DNA from: UBA3910 sp002391465
GTDB taxonomy: Bacteria; Bacillota; Limnochordia; Darwinibacteriales; Darwinibacteriaceae
Assembly (NCBI GenBank): GCA_030054835.1
Contig: JASGVS010000028.1
Span: forward strand, 7,097-71,096
Reading direction: 5' to 3'
Length of the DNA: 64,000 bases
Part shown: one piece after another, positions 24,303 through 32,985 of the stretch
Numbering within the stretch: the first letter of the stretch is position 1
How the letters are laid out: each line of letters begins with the position of its first letter
Position numbers and translations under genes: made by a program
The notes under the pieces: generated by a model
The model's input: only the letters and a program-made list of their open reading frames with translations
Databases searched by the model: none
Told to the model about the DNA's origin: nothing

Positions 24303-25157
24303 GTGTCCGAACTGATAATTACAGCTGCTTTGACCGGGGCTGAAGTTACCAAGGAACAGCAGCCCAACTTACCCATCAGTCCTGAAGAAATTGCCCAAGT
24401 AGCCCTGGAGTGCTATGAAGCGGGGGCGGCTATAGTCCATGTCCATGCCCGCCTGCCCGACGGGAGCCCAACGCAGGATCTTCAAGTGTATAGGGAGATC
24501 AAAGAGCGGGTGGAAGCGATCTGTCCGGTAATTTTCCAGCCCTCCACAGGCGGTGCGGTGTGGCACAGCGCAGAAGAACGTCTCCAACCTGTTCTGCTCG
24601 ATCCGGAAATGGCAACGTTAAGCACAGGTACTGTTAATTTCGGTCGGGATGTGTTCTCCAATCCCCAAGACTTCGTAGAAGAGGCGGCACGCCTTATGCA
24701 GGAGCGGGGAGTGAAACCGGAATTTGAGATCTTTGAAACGGGGATGATTGCCAGCGCCCTGTATCTGGTCAGGCAGGGTTTGGCGGCAGAACCCCTCCAT
24801 TTCAACTTCGTTTTGGGCGTGCCCGGGGCCATGCCCGCTTCCGTGAGGAACTTGAGCTTCTTGGTGGACTCGATCCCAAGGGGTGCAACCTGGACAGTAT
24901 CGGGTATCGGCCGCCACGAAACAACCCTGGCTTTGGCTGCCATTGCCATGGGTGGACATGTGCGGGTAGGGTTTGAGGACAACATCTATCTGCACCGGGG
25001 CGTGCTGGCTGAAAGCAGTGCCCAACTTGTTGCCCGGATCGCACGCATTGCCCGGGAAGTTGGGCGGGAAATTGCTTCTCCCGCCAGAGCGCGGGAAATA
25101 TTGGGCCTGAGGCCAAAAACAAGGGAGATGACTGAGAAAAAAGCTGAGGGAGGCTAG
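24303..25157 (+). CDS. kce: 3-keto-5-aminohexanoate cleavage enzyme
   Basis: Zinc enzyme that converts 5-amino-3-oxohexanoate and acetyl-CoA to 3-aminobutyryl-CoA and acetoacetate (BKACE family). 284 residues. The zinc ligands are seen in IVHVHARLPDG (His46, His48) with an acidic partner at Glu225 in VGFEDNIYL. ISPEEIAQVALECYEAGA, FQPSTGGAVW and MASTG-like MATLSTGTVNFG are family landmarks. GTG 24303 follows the GGAGGTGAAG site that overlaps the kal stop. It is downstream of kal and upstream of the CoA-transferase that uses its acetoacetate. Confidence 0.97.
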   Translation: MSELIITAALTGAEVTKEQQPNLPISPEEIAQVALECYEAGAAIVHVHARLPDGSPTQDLQVYREIKERVEAICPVIFQPSTGGAVWHSAEERLQPVLLDPEMATLSTGTVNFGRDVFSNPQDFVEEAARLMQERGVKPEFEIFETGMIASALYLVRQGLAAEPLHFNFVLGVPGAMPASVRNLSFLVDSIPRGATWTVSGIGRHETTLALAAIAMGGHVRVGFEDNIYLHRGVLAESSAQLVARIARIAREVGREIASPARAREILGLRPKTREMTEKKAEGG

Positions 25158-25160
25158 GCT

Positions 25161-25823
25161 ATGGCGAAAATTGTGTCGGTAAAAGAAGCGGCTGCGAAAA
25201 TTACAAGCGGCAGCAGCGTAATGATCGGCGGGTTCATGACCTGCGGCACACCAGTGGGATTAGTGCGGGAGCTGGTCAAGACGGGAGTGGGCGATTTGAC
25301 GGTTATAGCTAACGACACCGGAGTGCAGGGTGACGGCATCGGTATGCTGATCACAGCAGATGCGGTGACCCATCTGATCGCCAGCCATATCGGCACCAAC
25401 CCGGAGACGGGTAAGAAGAAGATCGAGGGGACAATCAGCGTGGAGCTGGTGCCCCAGGGAACACTGGTGGAAAGAATCCGCTGTGGGGGGGCAGGGCTTG
25501 GCGGCTTTCTAACCCCCACTGGCGTGGGTACCGTTGTGGCAGAGGGCAAACAGCACATTACTCTAGACGGCCAAACCTATCTCTTAGAAGAACCCCTTAA
25601 GGCAGACTTTGCCCTGATCAAGGCCTGGAAGGCAGACCGGAAAGGCAACTTGATTTACCAGAAGAGCGCCCGCAATTTCAACCCCATTATGGCCATGGCA
25701 GCAGAAACGGTGATCGTGGAAGTGGAGGAGATTGTGGAAGTAGGGGAGATTGATCCGGATCATGTAATGACCCCCCATTTTTTCGTGGACTTCATAGTTA
25801 AGGGAGGAGAAATCGATGGCTGA
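25161..25823 (+). CDS. atoD: Butyrate/acetate-acetoacetate CoA-transferase, subunit A
   Basis: 220 residues, class I CoA-transferase alpha subunit. SGSSVMIGGFMTCGTPVGL at the N-terminus is the (V/G)GGFxxxGxP signature, followed by VELVPQGTLVERIRCGGAGLGGF and PTGVGTVVAEGK. With AtoA it moves CoA between acetoacetate and acetate or butyrate, so that acetoacetate from Kce enters thiolysis and a carboxylic acid is released. The end overlaps atoA by eight bases. Confidence 0.93.
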   Translation: MAKIVSVKEAAAKITSGSSVMIGGFMTCGTPVGLVRELVKTGVGDLTVIANDTGVQGDGIGMLITADAVTHLIASHIGTNPETGKKKIEGTISVELVPQGTLVERIRCGGAGLGGFLTPTGVGTVVAEGKQHITLDGQTYLLEEPLKADFALIKAWKADRKGNLIYQKSARNFNPIMAMAAETVIVEVEEIVEVGEIDPDHVMTPHFFVDFIVKGGEIDG

Positions 25824-26484
25824 TAGGGATAGGAGAAACCTAATCGCTTATCGCATTGCCCAGGAGCTGAAGGACGGTGATGTGGTCAATTTGGGCATCG
25901 GCCTGCCCACACTGGTCTGCGCATTTATTCCTCCCGGTATCGATATTACACTCCAGTCCGAAAACGGTTTTATTGGCTTAGGACCACCGCCGGCAAAGGG
26001 AGAGGAAGACCCGGAGATCGTAAATGCCGGCGGCCAGCCAGTCACCATCCTGCCCGGGGGAGCGTTCTTTGACAGTGCCGAATCCTTTGCCATCATCAGG
26101 GGCGGGCATGTGGATGTTACCGTGCTCGGTGCCTTAGAAGTGGACGCCTACGGCAACTTGGCCAGCTGGATGGTACCGGGGAAAATGGTACCCGGTATGG
26201 GCGGAGCCATGGATCTGGTTGTGGGTGCCAAGAAGGTTATTGTGGCAACGCTCCATACCACCAGAACGGGAGAGTCCAAGCTGCGCAGAGAATGTCAGCT
26301 GCCCCTGACAGCCGCCAACCAGGTAGACTTGGTTGTGACCGACATGGGTGTTTTTCAGGTTAACAACGGCAGTATGATTTTGCTTGAGAAAAATCCAGAG
26401 TTTAGTGTTGAGCAGATTAGAGCAGCCACTGAAGCACCGCTTGAGATCTCGACACAGCTGAAGGACATGGAAATTCCTGCCTAG
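25816..26484 (+). CDS. atoA: Butyrate/acetate-acetoacetate CoA-transferase, subunit B
   Basis: 222 residues, beta subunit. The catalytic glutamate lies in LQSENGFIGLGP (S-E-N-G motif), preceded by VVNLGIGLPTLV and followed by GGHVDVTVLGALEVDAYGNLASW. AGGGAGGAG provides the ribosome site inside the end of atoD. A lysine 2,3-aminomutase gene follows after about 30 bases without a terminator, so the unit continues. Confidence 0.95.
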   Translation: MADRDRRNLIAYRIAQELKDGDVVNLGIGLPTLVCAFIPPGIDITLQSENGFIGLGPPPAKGEEDPEIVNAGGQPVTILPGGAFFDSAESFAIIRGGHVDVTVLGALEVDAYGNLASWMVPGKMVPGMGGAMDLVVGAKKVIVATLHTTRTGESKLRRECQLPLTAANQVDLVVTDMGVFQVNNGSMILLEKNPEFSVEQIRAATEAPLEISTQLKDMEIPA

Positions 26485-26517
26485 GTTCGACACTGAATCC
26501 GAAAGGAGATGTATGAC

Positions 26518-27786
26518 TTGGGAGCTCAGCGCAAGGAAGATATCATTCTTCAACCGTGGCAGCGGTGGGGCTGCAGCGAAGAAGAATGGCATGATTGGCA
26601 TTGGCAGGTTAGAAACCGCATTCAAACAGTGGATGGGCTCGCCCAGCACATTCCCCTCACCAGGCAAGAAGAGGAGGAAATCGCCAAGGTTCTGACCGTT
26701 TTCAGGATGGGGATCACGCCTTATTACGCTTCCCTGATGGACCCGGACGATCCCAACTGCCCCATTCGTCGGCAGGCCATACCCACCATAGCCGAAACCT
26801 ATTTCGGCACAGCGGATATGCACGACCCCCTCAGTGAGGAGAAGGACTCACCTGTACCGGGGTTAACCCACCGCTACCCCGATCGGGTCTTGTTCCTAAT
26901 TACGGATCAGTGCTCCATGTACTGCCGCCACTGTACCAGACGCCGCTTTGCGGGGCAGAGGGACGGGGGAGTGGACTGGAAGTACATCGAACAGGGCGTG
27001 GAATACATCCGGAACACGCCGGCGGTGCGGGATGTTCTTCTTTCCGGTGGCGATGCCCTGCTTATGGCCGACAGCAGGTTAGAAACAATTATCCAGATGC
27101 TGCGGGAGATTCCCCACGTGGAGGTAATACGAATCGGGACTCGGACACCGGTGGTTATGCCGCAGCGGATTACAGACGACCTAGTTAACATGCTGAAGAA
27201 ATACCATCCCATTTGGCTGAACACCCACTTCAACCACGCTAAGGAAATTACGCCAGAAGCTGCCGCGGCCTGTGAAAAGTTGGTTGACGCCGGTATTCCC
27301 GTCGGCAATCAAAGCGTTTTACTGCGCGGCGTCAATGATAACCCCGAGACCATGAAAGAGCTGGTGCTTAAACTGGTGAAGATCCGGGTCAGGCCGTATT
27401 ACATCTACCAGTGTGATTTATCAGCGGGGATCGAACACTTCCGGACAAAGGTTTCCAAGGGCATCGAGATTATGGAAGCGCTGCGCGGGCATATCTCAGG
27501 TTACGCAGTGCCCACCTATGTAATCGACGTGCCTGGCGGCGGGGGTAAGACGCCCGTTATGCCCCAGTATTTGCTCAGTATGTCTCCCACGAAGGTGGTG
27601 CTGCGTAATTACGAAGGGGTAATCGCTACCTACGCTGAGCCCCAGTACAACGCGGTGCCGTGGGAGTTTGAGAACGGAGAAGAGGGAGCTTACACAGGCG
27701 TTGCCCAGCTCTTGGAATCAAAGGAGAACCGCTCAATTGAGCCTGATAACCTAGAGCGCAGGCGTCGCAGTGCCCAGAAAAAGTGA
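26518..27786 (+). CDS. kamA: Lysine 2,3-aminomutase
   Basis: Radical-SAM, PLP-dependent enzyme that makes L-beta-lysine from L-lysine, the entry step of the pathway. The cluster motif is C132-x3-C136-x2-C139 (CSMYCRHCTRRR). DVLLSGGDALL, IGTRTPVVMPQRIT and the PLP lysine K344 in DVPGGGGKTPVMP follow. Length (about 422) is typical. The longest frame begins at ATG 26509 directly on the AAAGGAG site, so TTG 26518, nine bases beyond it, is the likelier start. An EpmB-type alternative is unlikely given the setting. Confidence 0.95.
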   Translation: MGAQRKEDIILQPWQRWGCSEEEWHDWHWQVRNRIQTVDGLAQHIPLTRQEEEEIAKVLTVFRMGITPYYASLMDPDDPNCPIRRQAIPTIAETYFGTADMHDPLSEEKDSPVPGLTHRYPDRVLFLITDQCSMYCRHCTRRRFAGQRDGGVDWKYIEQGVEYIRNTPAVRDVLLSGGDALLMADSRLETIIQMLREIPHVEVIRIGTRTPVVMPQRITDDLVNMLKKYHPIWLNTHFNHAKEITPEAAAACEKLVDAGIPVGNQSVLLRGVNDNPETMKELVLKLVKIRVRPYYIYQCDLSAGIEHFRTKVSKGIEIMEALRGHISGYAVPTYVIDVPGGGGKTPVMPQYLLSMSPTKVVLRNYEGVIATYAEPQYNAVPWEFENGEEGAYTGVAQLLESKENRSIEPDNLERRRRSAQKK

Positions 27787-27798
27787 AGGAGGATGGTT

Positions 27799-28980
27799 AT
27801 GCAGGAAGTTGTAATTGTTGAGGCAGTCCGGACAGCCATCGGCGGTTTTGGCGGTACCCTTAAAGATTTGCCCGCGGCCGATTTGGGTGCAGTCCTGATT
27901 AAGGAAATACTGGAGCGTACCCAAATCCCGCCGGCAGACATGGATGAGGTAATCTTAGGCAACGTGCTCCAGGCAGCTTCCGGTCAGAACCCGGCTCGCC
28001 AGGCTGCCATAAAAGGAGGCGTAGCCGTAAGCGTACCGTCCCACACAGTGAATAAGGTCTGCGGCTCGGGCCTGAAGGCAGTTGGCTTAGCTGCCCAGGC
28101 CATTCGGGCCGGCGACGGTCATGTCTATATAGTAGGCGGCATGGAAAGCATGAGCACCGCTCCCTATGCTGAACCAAAAGCGCGCTGGGGTGTAAGGATG
28201 GGACACAGCCAGTTTGTTGATGTGATGATCAAGGACGGCCTGTGGTGTGCCTTTGGTGATGTGCACATGGGCGTTACGGCAGAAAACATCGCTGAGAAGT
28301 GGAATATCAGCCGTACAGAGCAGGATGAGTTTGCCGCCCACAGCCAAGCAAAATACCAGGAGGCGTTGGCAGCGGGGCGCTTCACTCAGGAAATAGTCCC
28401 CGTAATTATCCCCCAAAGGCGGGGCGATCCCATTGAGTTTGTCCAAGATGAACATCCTAGGGCAGGTGTAACGGTGGAGGGACTAGCCAGGCTGAGACCC
28501 GCCTTTAAGCCCGATGGTACCGTAACGGCAGGTAACGCCTCCGGAATTAACGACGGGGCAGCAGCCCTTTTGGTCATGTCCAGGGAGAAGGCGGAGGAGT
28601 ACGGTCTGAAACCGATGGCCCGCATCCTCAGCTACGCAGCTTCCGGCGTTGACCCTGCCATCATGGGTATGGGTCCGGTTGAAGCGAGCCGCAAGGCACT
28701 GGAAAAATGCGGTTTGACCGTTGCTGACATGGATCTAATCGAGGCCAATGAGGCCTTTGCAGCCCAATCCATAGCGGTCGCCAGGGAGCTGGGCTTGGAT
28801 CCAGAGAAGGTGAATGTAAACGGAGGAGCAATTGCTTTGGGGCATCCAATCGGCGCCAGCGGCGCGAGGATTTTGGTCACTTTGCTCCACGCCATGGCGG
28901 ACCGGGACGCCCAGTTGGGCCTGGCCACGCTCTGCATTGGCGGCGGTCAGGGTTACGCTGTTGTGGTTGAGCGGCTGTAA
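27799..28980 (+). CDS. thlA: Acetyl-CoA C-acetyltransferase (thiolase)
   Basis: 393-residue thiolase. The nucleophilic cysteine is in NKVCGSGLKAV, and the catalytic His and second Cys lie in NVNGGAIALGHPIGASGAR and LCIGGGQG. It condenses two acetyl-CoA or, in lysine degradation, thiolyses acetoacetyl-CoA formed by the AtoDA transferase. ATG 27799, six bases after AAGGAGG, is preferred to ATG 27793, which abuts it. Seven bases separate it from the kamA stop when counted from 27793, so it is in the same transcription unit. Confidence 0.95.
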   Translation: MQEVVIVEAVRTAIGGFGGTLKDLPAADLGAVLIKEILERTQIPPADMDEVILGNVLQAASGQNPARQAAIKGGVAVSVPSHTVNKVCGSGLKAVGLAAQAIRAGDGHVYIVGGMESMSTAPYAEPKARWGVRMGHSQFVDVMIKDGLWCAFGDVHMGVTAENIAEKWNISRTEQDEFAAHSQAKYQEALAAGRFTQEIVPVIIPQRRGDPIEFVQDEHPRAGVTVEGLARLRPAFKPDGTVTAGNASGINDGAAALLVMSREKAEEYGLKPMARILSYAASGVDPAIMGMGPVEASRKALEKCGLTVADMDLIEANEAFAAQSIAVARELGLDPEKVNVNGGAIALGHPIGASGARILVTLLHAMADRDAQLGLATLCIGGGQGYAVVVERL

Positions 28981-28994
28981 TTGGAGGTGAAAAG

Positions 28995-29834
28995 ATGATT
29001 ATAGGTGTGATCGGTGCAGGTACCATGGGGAGCGGCATTGCTGAAATTGCTGCCCAGCAGGGGCAGGTGGTTATGCTTGATGTGGCCATGACGCGGGCTG
29101 AAGCGGGCCTGCAGGCAATTGACCGGAGATTGAGCCGCGGAGTGGAGCGGGGTTATGTGGATGAAGTGCAGAAGGAGCAGATCCTGGCCAACATTACCCT
29201 GTCCACCGAATTGAGGGATCTGGCTGAAGCCGATATTGTACTGGAGGCTGCCGCTGAGGATCTGGAGATTAAGAAGGAACTGTTCGTTTCCCTCGCTGAA
29301 ATTTGCTCAGAGCAGTGTATTTTAGCCACCAACACTTCCGCCCTCAGTGTTACGGCCATTGCTGCGGCAGTTAAGAATCCTGCCCGGGTGTTGGGCATCC
29401 ACTTTTTCAACCCGGTGCCCCGCATGAAGCTGGTGGAACTGGTCAAAACGCCCTTTGCTGAGCAGGAATACTTGGCTAAAGCTAGGGAGTTTGTGGAGGC
29501 TTTGGGCAAGACGGCTGTCTTGGTGGATGAGTCCCCAGGCTTTGTGGTGAATCGGCTCCTGATCCCCATGATCAACGAGGCTGTGTATCTGCTGCAGGAA
29601 GGGGTCGCTTCTGCTGAAGATATAGATACGGCCATGCAGCTTGGGGCCAACCATCCCATGGGCCCCTTAGCACTTGCCGATTTGGTCGGTTTAGACATCT
29701 GCTTGGCCATTATGGAGACGCTCCAGCGGGAGTTGGGCGAGGATAAATACAGACCTGCCCCGCTTTTGCGGAAAATGGTGCGGGCAGGGAAACTGGGCAG
29801 AAAGACCAAGGCCGGTTTCTATCACTACAACTGA
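28995..29834 (+). CDS. hbd: 3-hydroxybutyryl-CoA dehydrogenase
   Basis: 279 residues. An N-terminal NAD(P)-binding Rossmann fold (IGVIGAGTMGSGIAEIAA), the SALSVT serine region, the catalytic histidine in LGIHFFNPVPRMKLVELV, and the C-terminal domain with ESPGFVVNRLLIPMINEAV and NHPMGPLALADLVGLD are all intact. It reduces acetoacetyl-CoA to 3-hydroxybutyryl-CoA. GGAGGTGAAAAG precedes the ATG. Its TGA shares bases with an ATG of the next frame. Confidence 0.96.
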   Translation: MIIGVIGAGTMGSGIAEIAAQQGQVVMLDVAMTRAEAGLQAIDRRLSRGVERGYVDEVQKEQILANITLSTELRDLAEADIVLEAAAEDLEIKKELFVSLAEICSEQCILATNTSALSVTAIAAAVKNPARVLGIHFFNPVPRMKLVELVKTPFAEQEYLAKAREFVEALGKTAVLVDESPGFVVNRLLIPMINEAVYLLQEGVASAEDIDTAMQLGANHPMGPLALADLVGLDICLAIMETLQRELGEDKYRPAPLLRKMVRAGKLGRKTKAGFYHYN

Positions 29835-29851
29835 TGGGCGGGGAGGTAAGA

Positions 29852-30625
29852 ATGGACTTAACGCGGTTTGAATTAACGCCGAACGGAAAATGGGCCCTCC
29901 TTGAACTTGCCCGTCCGGCCGAGCTCAATGTGCTGGATGAAACGGCTTTGGCAGAATTAGACCTTATTCTGGATAAGCTTGAGGCAGAGCGCATAAAGGT
30001 AGTGGTCATCACCGGTCAAGGCAGGGCGTTTGCGGCCGGAGCCGATGTATCAACCATGGCCCAGTATGACGCCAAGACAGCGGAGGAGTTCTCCCGCTTT
30101 GGTAACGGAGTTTTTCAAAAGATTGAAGATCACCCCGCCATATTCATTGCCGCGGTGAACGGCTTTACCTTGGGGGGCGGCTGTGAGCTTGCTTTAGCCT
30201 GCGACTTCCGCTTTGCGTCCACTAAGGCCTCCTTTGGCCAGCCCGAAATCAACCTGGGCATAATCCCCGGTTTTGGCGGAACCCAAAGGCTGCCCCGGAT
30301 TATTGGCCCAGCCAAGGCCAAGGAATGGATCCTAACTGGACGCCGTTATTCGGCCGAGGAAGCCCATGAGGTTGGGCTTGTGAGCCGAGTTGTGGAGCCT
30401 GACCATCTGCTTGCCGAGACAAAGGCTTTTGCGGAGGAACTCGTAACAAAGTCAGGACCGATTCTAGCCCTAGCTAAACGGGCCATTAATTCAAGTGTAG
30501 GCATGGGCGGGGAAGACATCCCCTTGGAAGCGAATCTCTTTGGCCAGTGTTTCGCTACCCGCGACGGCCCGGAAGGACTCAAGGCTTTCCTAGAAAAACG
30601 CAGCCCAAACTTTGAGGATAGGTGA
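29852..30625 (+). CDS. crt: Enoyl-CoA hydratase (crotonase)
   Basis: 257 residues; dehydrates 3-hydroxybutyryl-CoA to crotonyl-CoA. The oxyanion-hole and catalytic segments are FAAGADVSTM, NGFTLGGGCELALACDFR and SFGQPEINLGIIPGFGGTQRLPR, with both catalytic glutamates present. ATG 29852 follows GGGGAGG by six bases; the ATG at 29834 does not. It is the last gene of the lysine cluster: no bcd or etfAB follows, so the reductive step to butyryl-CoA must be encoded elsewhere. Confidence 0.95.
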   Translation: MDLTRFELTPNGKWALLELARPAELNVLDETALAELDLILDKLEAERIKVVVITGQGRAFAAGADVSTMAQYDAKTAEEFSRFGNGVFQKIEDHPAIFIAAVNGFTLGGGCELALACDFRFASTKASFGQPEINLGIIPGFGGTQRLPRIIGPAKAKEWILTGRRYSAEEAHEVGLVSRVVEPDHLLAETKAFAEELVTKSGPILALAKRAINSSVGMGGEDIPLEANLFGQCFATRDGPEGLKAFLEKRSPNFEDR

Positions 30626-30766
30626 TCGTCTGCGGCACCATAACCCAGCTTTCAAAAGGCCCATGGGCAGGAGATGGTCAATGGCCGAACTGTAAGGTTC
30701 AGATTGGGGGTAAGAGTAGGAGGCCTTTCGCCTGTTGCGGGGTGCTATAATGTGATGGACGTGAAA

Positions 30767-30790
30767 TAGGCGGGGAATAGTCCCCGCCTA
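30767..30790. terminator. Bidirectional hairpin between crt and the lipoprotein gene
   Basis: Perfect 10-bp stem TAGGCGGGGA/TCCCCGCCTA with ATAG loop, lying between convergent genes. Both flanks are only partly T-rich. The preceding 140 bases (30626-30766) hold a TATAAT at 30746 or so with no gene after it, and nothing else I can identify. Confidence 0.7.
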
Positions 30791-30794
30791 CTTA

Positions 30795-31265
30795 TTATTC
30801 TATGTAACTGTAATCGAGCTCCAGCATCCATTTGCCATTGTGTTTCCGGAAGTACATCTCCATGGCGTATTCTGCAACATACCAATCTACGTTCATAAAC
30901 CGGATTTCCACCGCGGCCCGGCTCATGTCGGGCGTGAACATAATGCTTTTGAAGTCTACAAAGTGATTGGAACGGGAAACTCCCGGTAGTCGCCAGTGCC
31001 TGTCCAAACCCCGCTCTAGACTGCCCATGGCGTTGGTGAAATGGGAGTAACCGTCGGGGTGGATTAACTTCTGTAGTCCATCCAGATCCCGGTCCAGCAC
31101 TAGGTCAATAACCTGGTGGGATAGGGCCATTATCTCCCCGTAGGGGTCAAGCACCCCCTGGGATTTGGCTCCAGATGACTGGCAGCCGCTCACGAAAACG
31201 GCCAGCACTAAGAGCACAAAAAAAGAAGCAGGTAGTATTTTTCCCTTGATTTGCTGCAAAGACAT
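30795..31265 (-). CDS. Putative lipoprotein with an NTF2-like domain
   Basis: 156 residues from the ATG at 31265, which follows AAAGGATGAG. The product begins with a lipoprotein signal: a basic start (QQIKGK), a hydrophobic core (FFVLLVLAVF) and the lipobox VSGC. The mature part (about 100 residues) looks like a small cone-shaped SnoaL/NTF2-like or DUF4878-like domain, with LVLDRDLDGLQKLIHPDGYSHF and a final RKHNGKWMLELDYSYIE. Such domains bind small ligands or act in assembly at the membrane outer face. The exact role is unknown. The longer frame upstream is not part of the protein. Confidence 0.75.
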   Translation of the reverse strand: MSLQQIKGKILPASFFVLLVLAVFVSGCQSSGAKSQGVLDPYGEIMALSHQVIDLVLDRDLDGLQKLIHPDGYSHFTNAMGSLERGLDRHWRLPGVSRSNHFVDFKSIMFTPDMSRAAVEIRFMNVDWYVAEYAMEMYFRKHNGKWMLELDYSYIE

Positions 31266-31354
31266 CTCATCCTTTCGAGCATTTTTGGTCCATTGTTCTA
31301 CGTACGCTTTCAGGTAAATAATTCGCCGCGGGGAGGGGTAAGTCCTATCCATAG

Positions 31355-31386
31355 AAAAACCCAGCAGGGAATCTATCTCTGCTGGG
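31355..31386 (-). terminator. Terminator of the MEDS/HD-GYP gene
   Basis: On the minus strand CCCAGCAG-N11-CTGCTGGG (31386-31360) is followed by TTTTTC, just after the HD-GYP stop codon. Confidence 0.85.
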
Positions 31387-31398
31387 CTGTGTTTCATA

Positions 31399-32682
31399 CT
31401 AAACAGCAATGCGGAAGAGGGAAAGGAACGGGCCCACCAGATCTGGATCGAACTGACCCCCTGCCGCCTGCATAATTTCCCTTACCGCATCCTTGTGGCT
31501 GCGGGCCCGCCTGTAAGGGCGGTCATTGGTCATGGCATCATAGGCATCGCAAATAGCGATGATTCTGGCCATGAGGGGAATATCTGTACCTGCTAAGCCT
31601 TCGGGATAACCTCCGCCGTCGTAGCGTTCATGATGGTAGCGGACAGCTGAGGCGATCTCCTGCAGCGAACTTACCTGGGCCAAAGCATTAGCGCCAAAGA
31701 GAGGGTGCATTTTGATCTGCTCGTACTCTGTTAAAGTGAGTTGGCCCGGTTTGTTGAGAATCTCCTTAGGTATGATCGTTTTGCCGATATCATGGATTAG
31801 GGCAGCGTAATACAGCTTGGTCTTAAACTCCTCGTCCATGTTGAGCTTATCGGCGAGCTTGTACGCTAAGGAAGCTACGTTAGTGCAGTGATCCTTGGTA
31901 TAAGGGTCGTGGGTTTCCAAGAGTTTCAGAAAACCCGCGATGATGCCATCGGTCATTGCCCGATGGAGCTCCCTTATTTCCTCCTGCTTTTTGGCAAAGG
32001 CCTTTTCGAAGCGGCTCTTGTTGTTGGTAAAGCGCGTTATGTTCTCGAGCCAGACTTGCACCTGATGCTTAACTTTTGGGCTCTCGTCCGGATTGGCCGG
32101 CGGGATATAATAGGGATTGTTATGGATTTTATTCTGCCACAGGATTATGGGATGGGTTTGGATGATACTCCTGATCAAATCATCCGAGAACATGTTCAAA
32201 TTGTACCGGCAGAGGGCGGAAACGGGATATTCATCAAACACATGCTTGTTCAGCTTCCATTCGTACTCCACCATCAGCTCTTCTGCCTGAGGGTACTCAA
32301 CCAGCCAGCTCAGCTCACCTGTTATCGCTAAGAACTGATAACCTTCCTTCAGGGCATCCTCCACCAGCGTCTTGATCATCTTCACCATCCTATCTGGTGA
32401 AAAGGCGCCGTTTTGGGTGTAGACGTCTGAGCGGTCCACAAAGAGGAGCTCACCGTCCTTGTTACCCTGGGTCCAGAGCTCGGCCCACTGACTCAGGAGT
32501 TCAGGCGTATCCATTGCTCCGGTGATGTAGATACAGCGTGCGTTCTTGGCCAGGGAGGACTGAATAAAGGCGGTTACATAGCCCATCACTTCCCGCTCGT
32601 CGCGGTAGAGGGCAACGAGGTGATCCCCCGGCCGGATCGCCTGCGCCTGTGTAAGCAACTCGCCTTTCAACACTCCCTGCAT
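31399..32682 (-). CDS. MEDS sensor domain - HD-GYP c-di-GMP phosphodiesterase
   Basis: 427 residues from ATG 32682, which has GGAG eight bases upstream; the longest frame starts at 32718 without a ribosome site. Residues ~8-180 form a MEDS (DcmR-like) sensory domain with PGDHLVALYRDEREVMGYV and an internal ELSWL region. Residues ~240-420 are an HD-GYP domain with HDPYTKDHCTNVA, HDIGKTIIPKEILNKPG, MHPLFGA, YHHERYDGGGYPEGLAG and ICDAYDAMTNDRPY, so the catalytic metal site is complete. It hydrolyses c-di-GMP. It is divergent from a chemoreceptor gene, hinting at a motility or energy-taxis role. Confidence 0.93.
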   Translation of the reverse strand: MQGVLKGELLTQAQAIRPGDHLVALYRDEREVMGYVTAFIQSSLAKNARCIYITGAMDTPELLSQWAELWTQGNKDGELLFVDRSDVYTQNGAFSPDRMVKMIKTLVEDALKEGYQFLAITGELSWLVEYPQAEELMVEYEWKLNKHVFDEYPVSALCRYNLNMFSDDLIRSIIQTHPIILWQNKIHNNPYYIPPANPDESPKVKHQVQVWLENITRFTNNKSRFEKAFAKKQEEIRELHRAMTDGIIAGFLKLLETHDPYTKDHCTNVASLAYKLADKLNMDEEFKTKLYYAALIHDIGKTIIPKEILNKPGQLTLTEYEQIKMHPLFGANALAQVSSLQEIASAVRYHHERYDGGGYPEGLAGTDIPLMARIIAICDAYDAMTNDRPYRRARSHKDAVREIMQAAGGQFDPDLVGPFLSLFRIAV

Positions 32683-32733
32683 TGTCTCGACTCCATTAAC
32701 AAAAATTGCTTGCCCCATGGCAAGCTAATGATA

Positions 32734-32762
32734 ATAATACAAGTTTAGGCATTGGCTGTCAA
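32734..32762 (-). promoter_or_regulatory. SigA promoter of the MEDS/HD-GYP gene
   Basis: On the minus strand TTGACA (32762-32757), 17-base spacer and TATTAT (32739-32734). The leader then forms a perfect stem GCTTGCC/GGCAAGC (32725-32708) before the start codon. Confidence 0.8.
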
Positions 32763-32811
32763 TTATTGTTTTTCATATTTTTTGACAACAAAGTACTCTC
32801 CGTTACACTGT

Positions 32812-32860
32812 TTGTGAATCAATTCCTAAGTTGACGGCTGTCTAATCAGCGTGGTATTAT
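32812..32860 (+). promoter_or_regulatory. SigA promoter of the chemoreceptor gene with adjacent Rex-like site
   Basis: TTGACG (32831-32836), 18-base spacer, TATTAT (32855-32860). Immediately upstream, TTGTGAATCAATTCCTAA (32812-32829) matches the Bacillota Rex operator TTGTKAA-N4-TTMACAA in 12 of 14 specified positions. The promoter assignment is firm; Rex binding is inference. Confidence 0.6.
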
Positions 32861-32985
32861 GAACTTGCAATATGTGGCATTTTTGGACAATTGTGCCTAG
32901 TTGCGACACCTGCGGAAATAGTTGTTGGACAAGCTGCCGACTGTTGAGAGGACCCAAAGCATCTTAGGGGGAGAGAGGGATCTTT

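Noticed and set aside
30626..30766. Possible small RNA from a TATAAT box near 30746
   Set aside because: No -35 and only ~20 bases before a terminator hairpin; not enough to support an RNA gene.
32863..32985. c-di-GMP riboswitch in the chemoreceptor leader
   Set aside because: None of the GEMM-type conserved blocks could be found in the leader.
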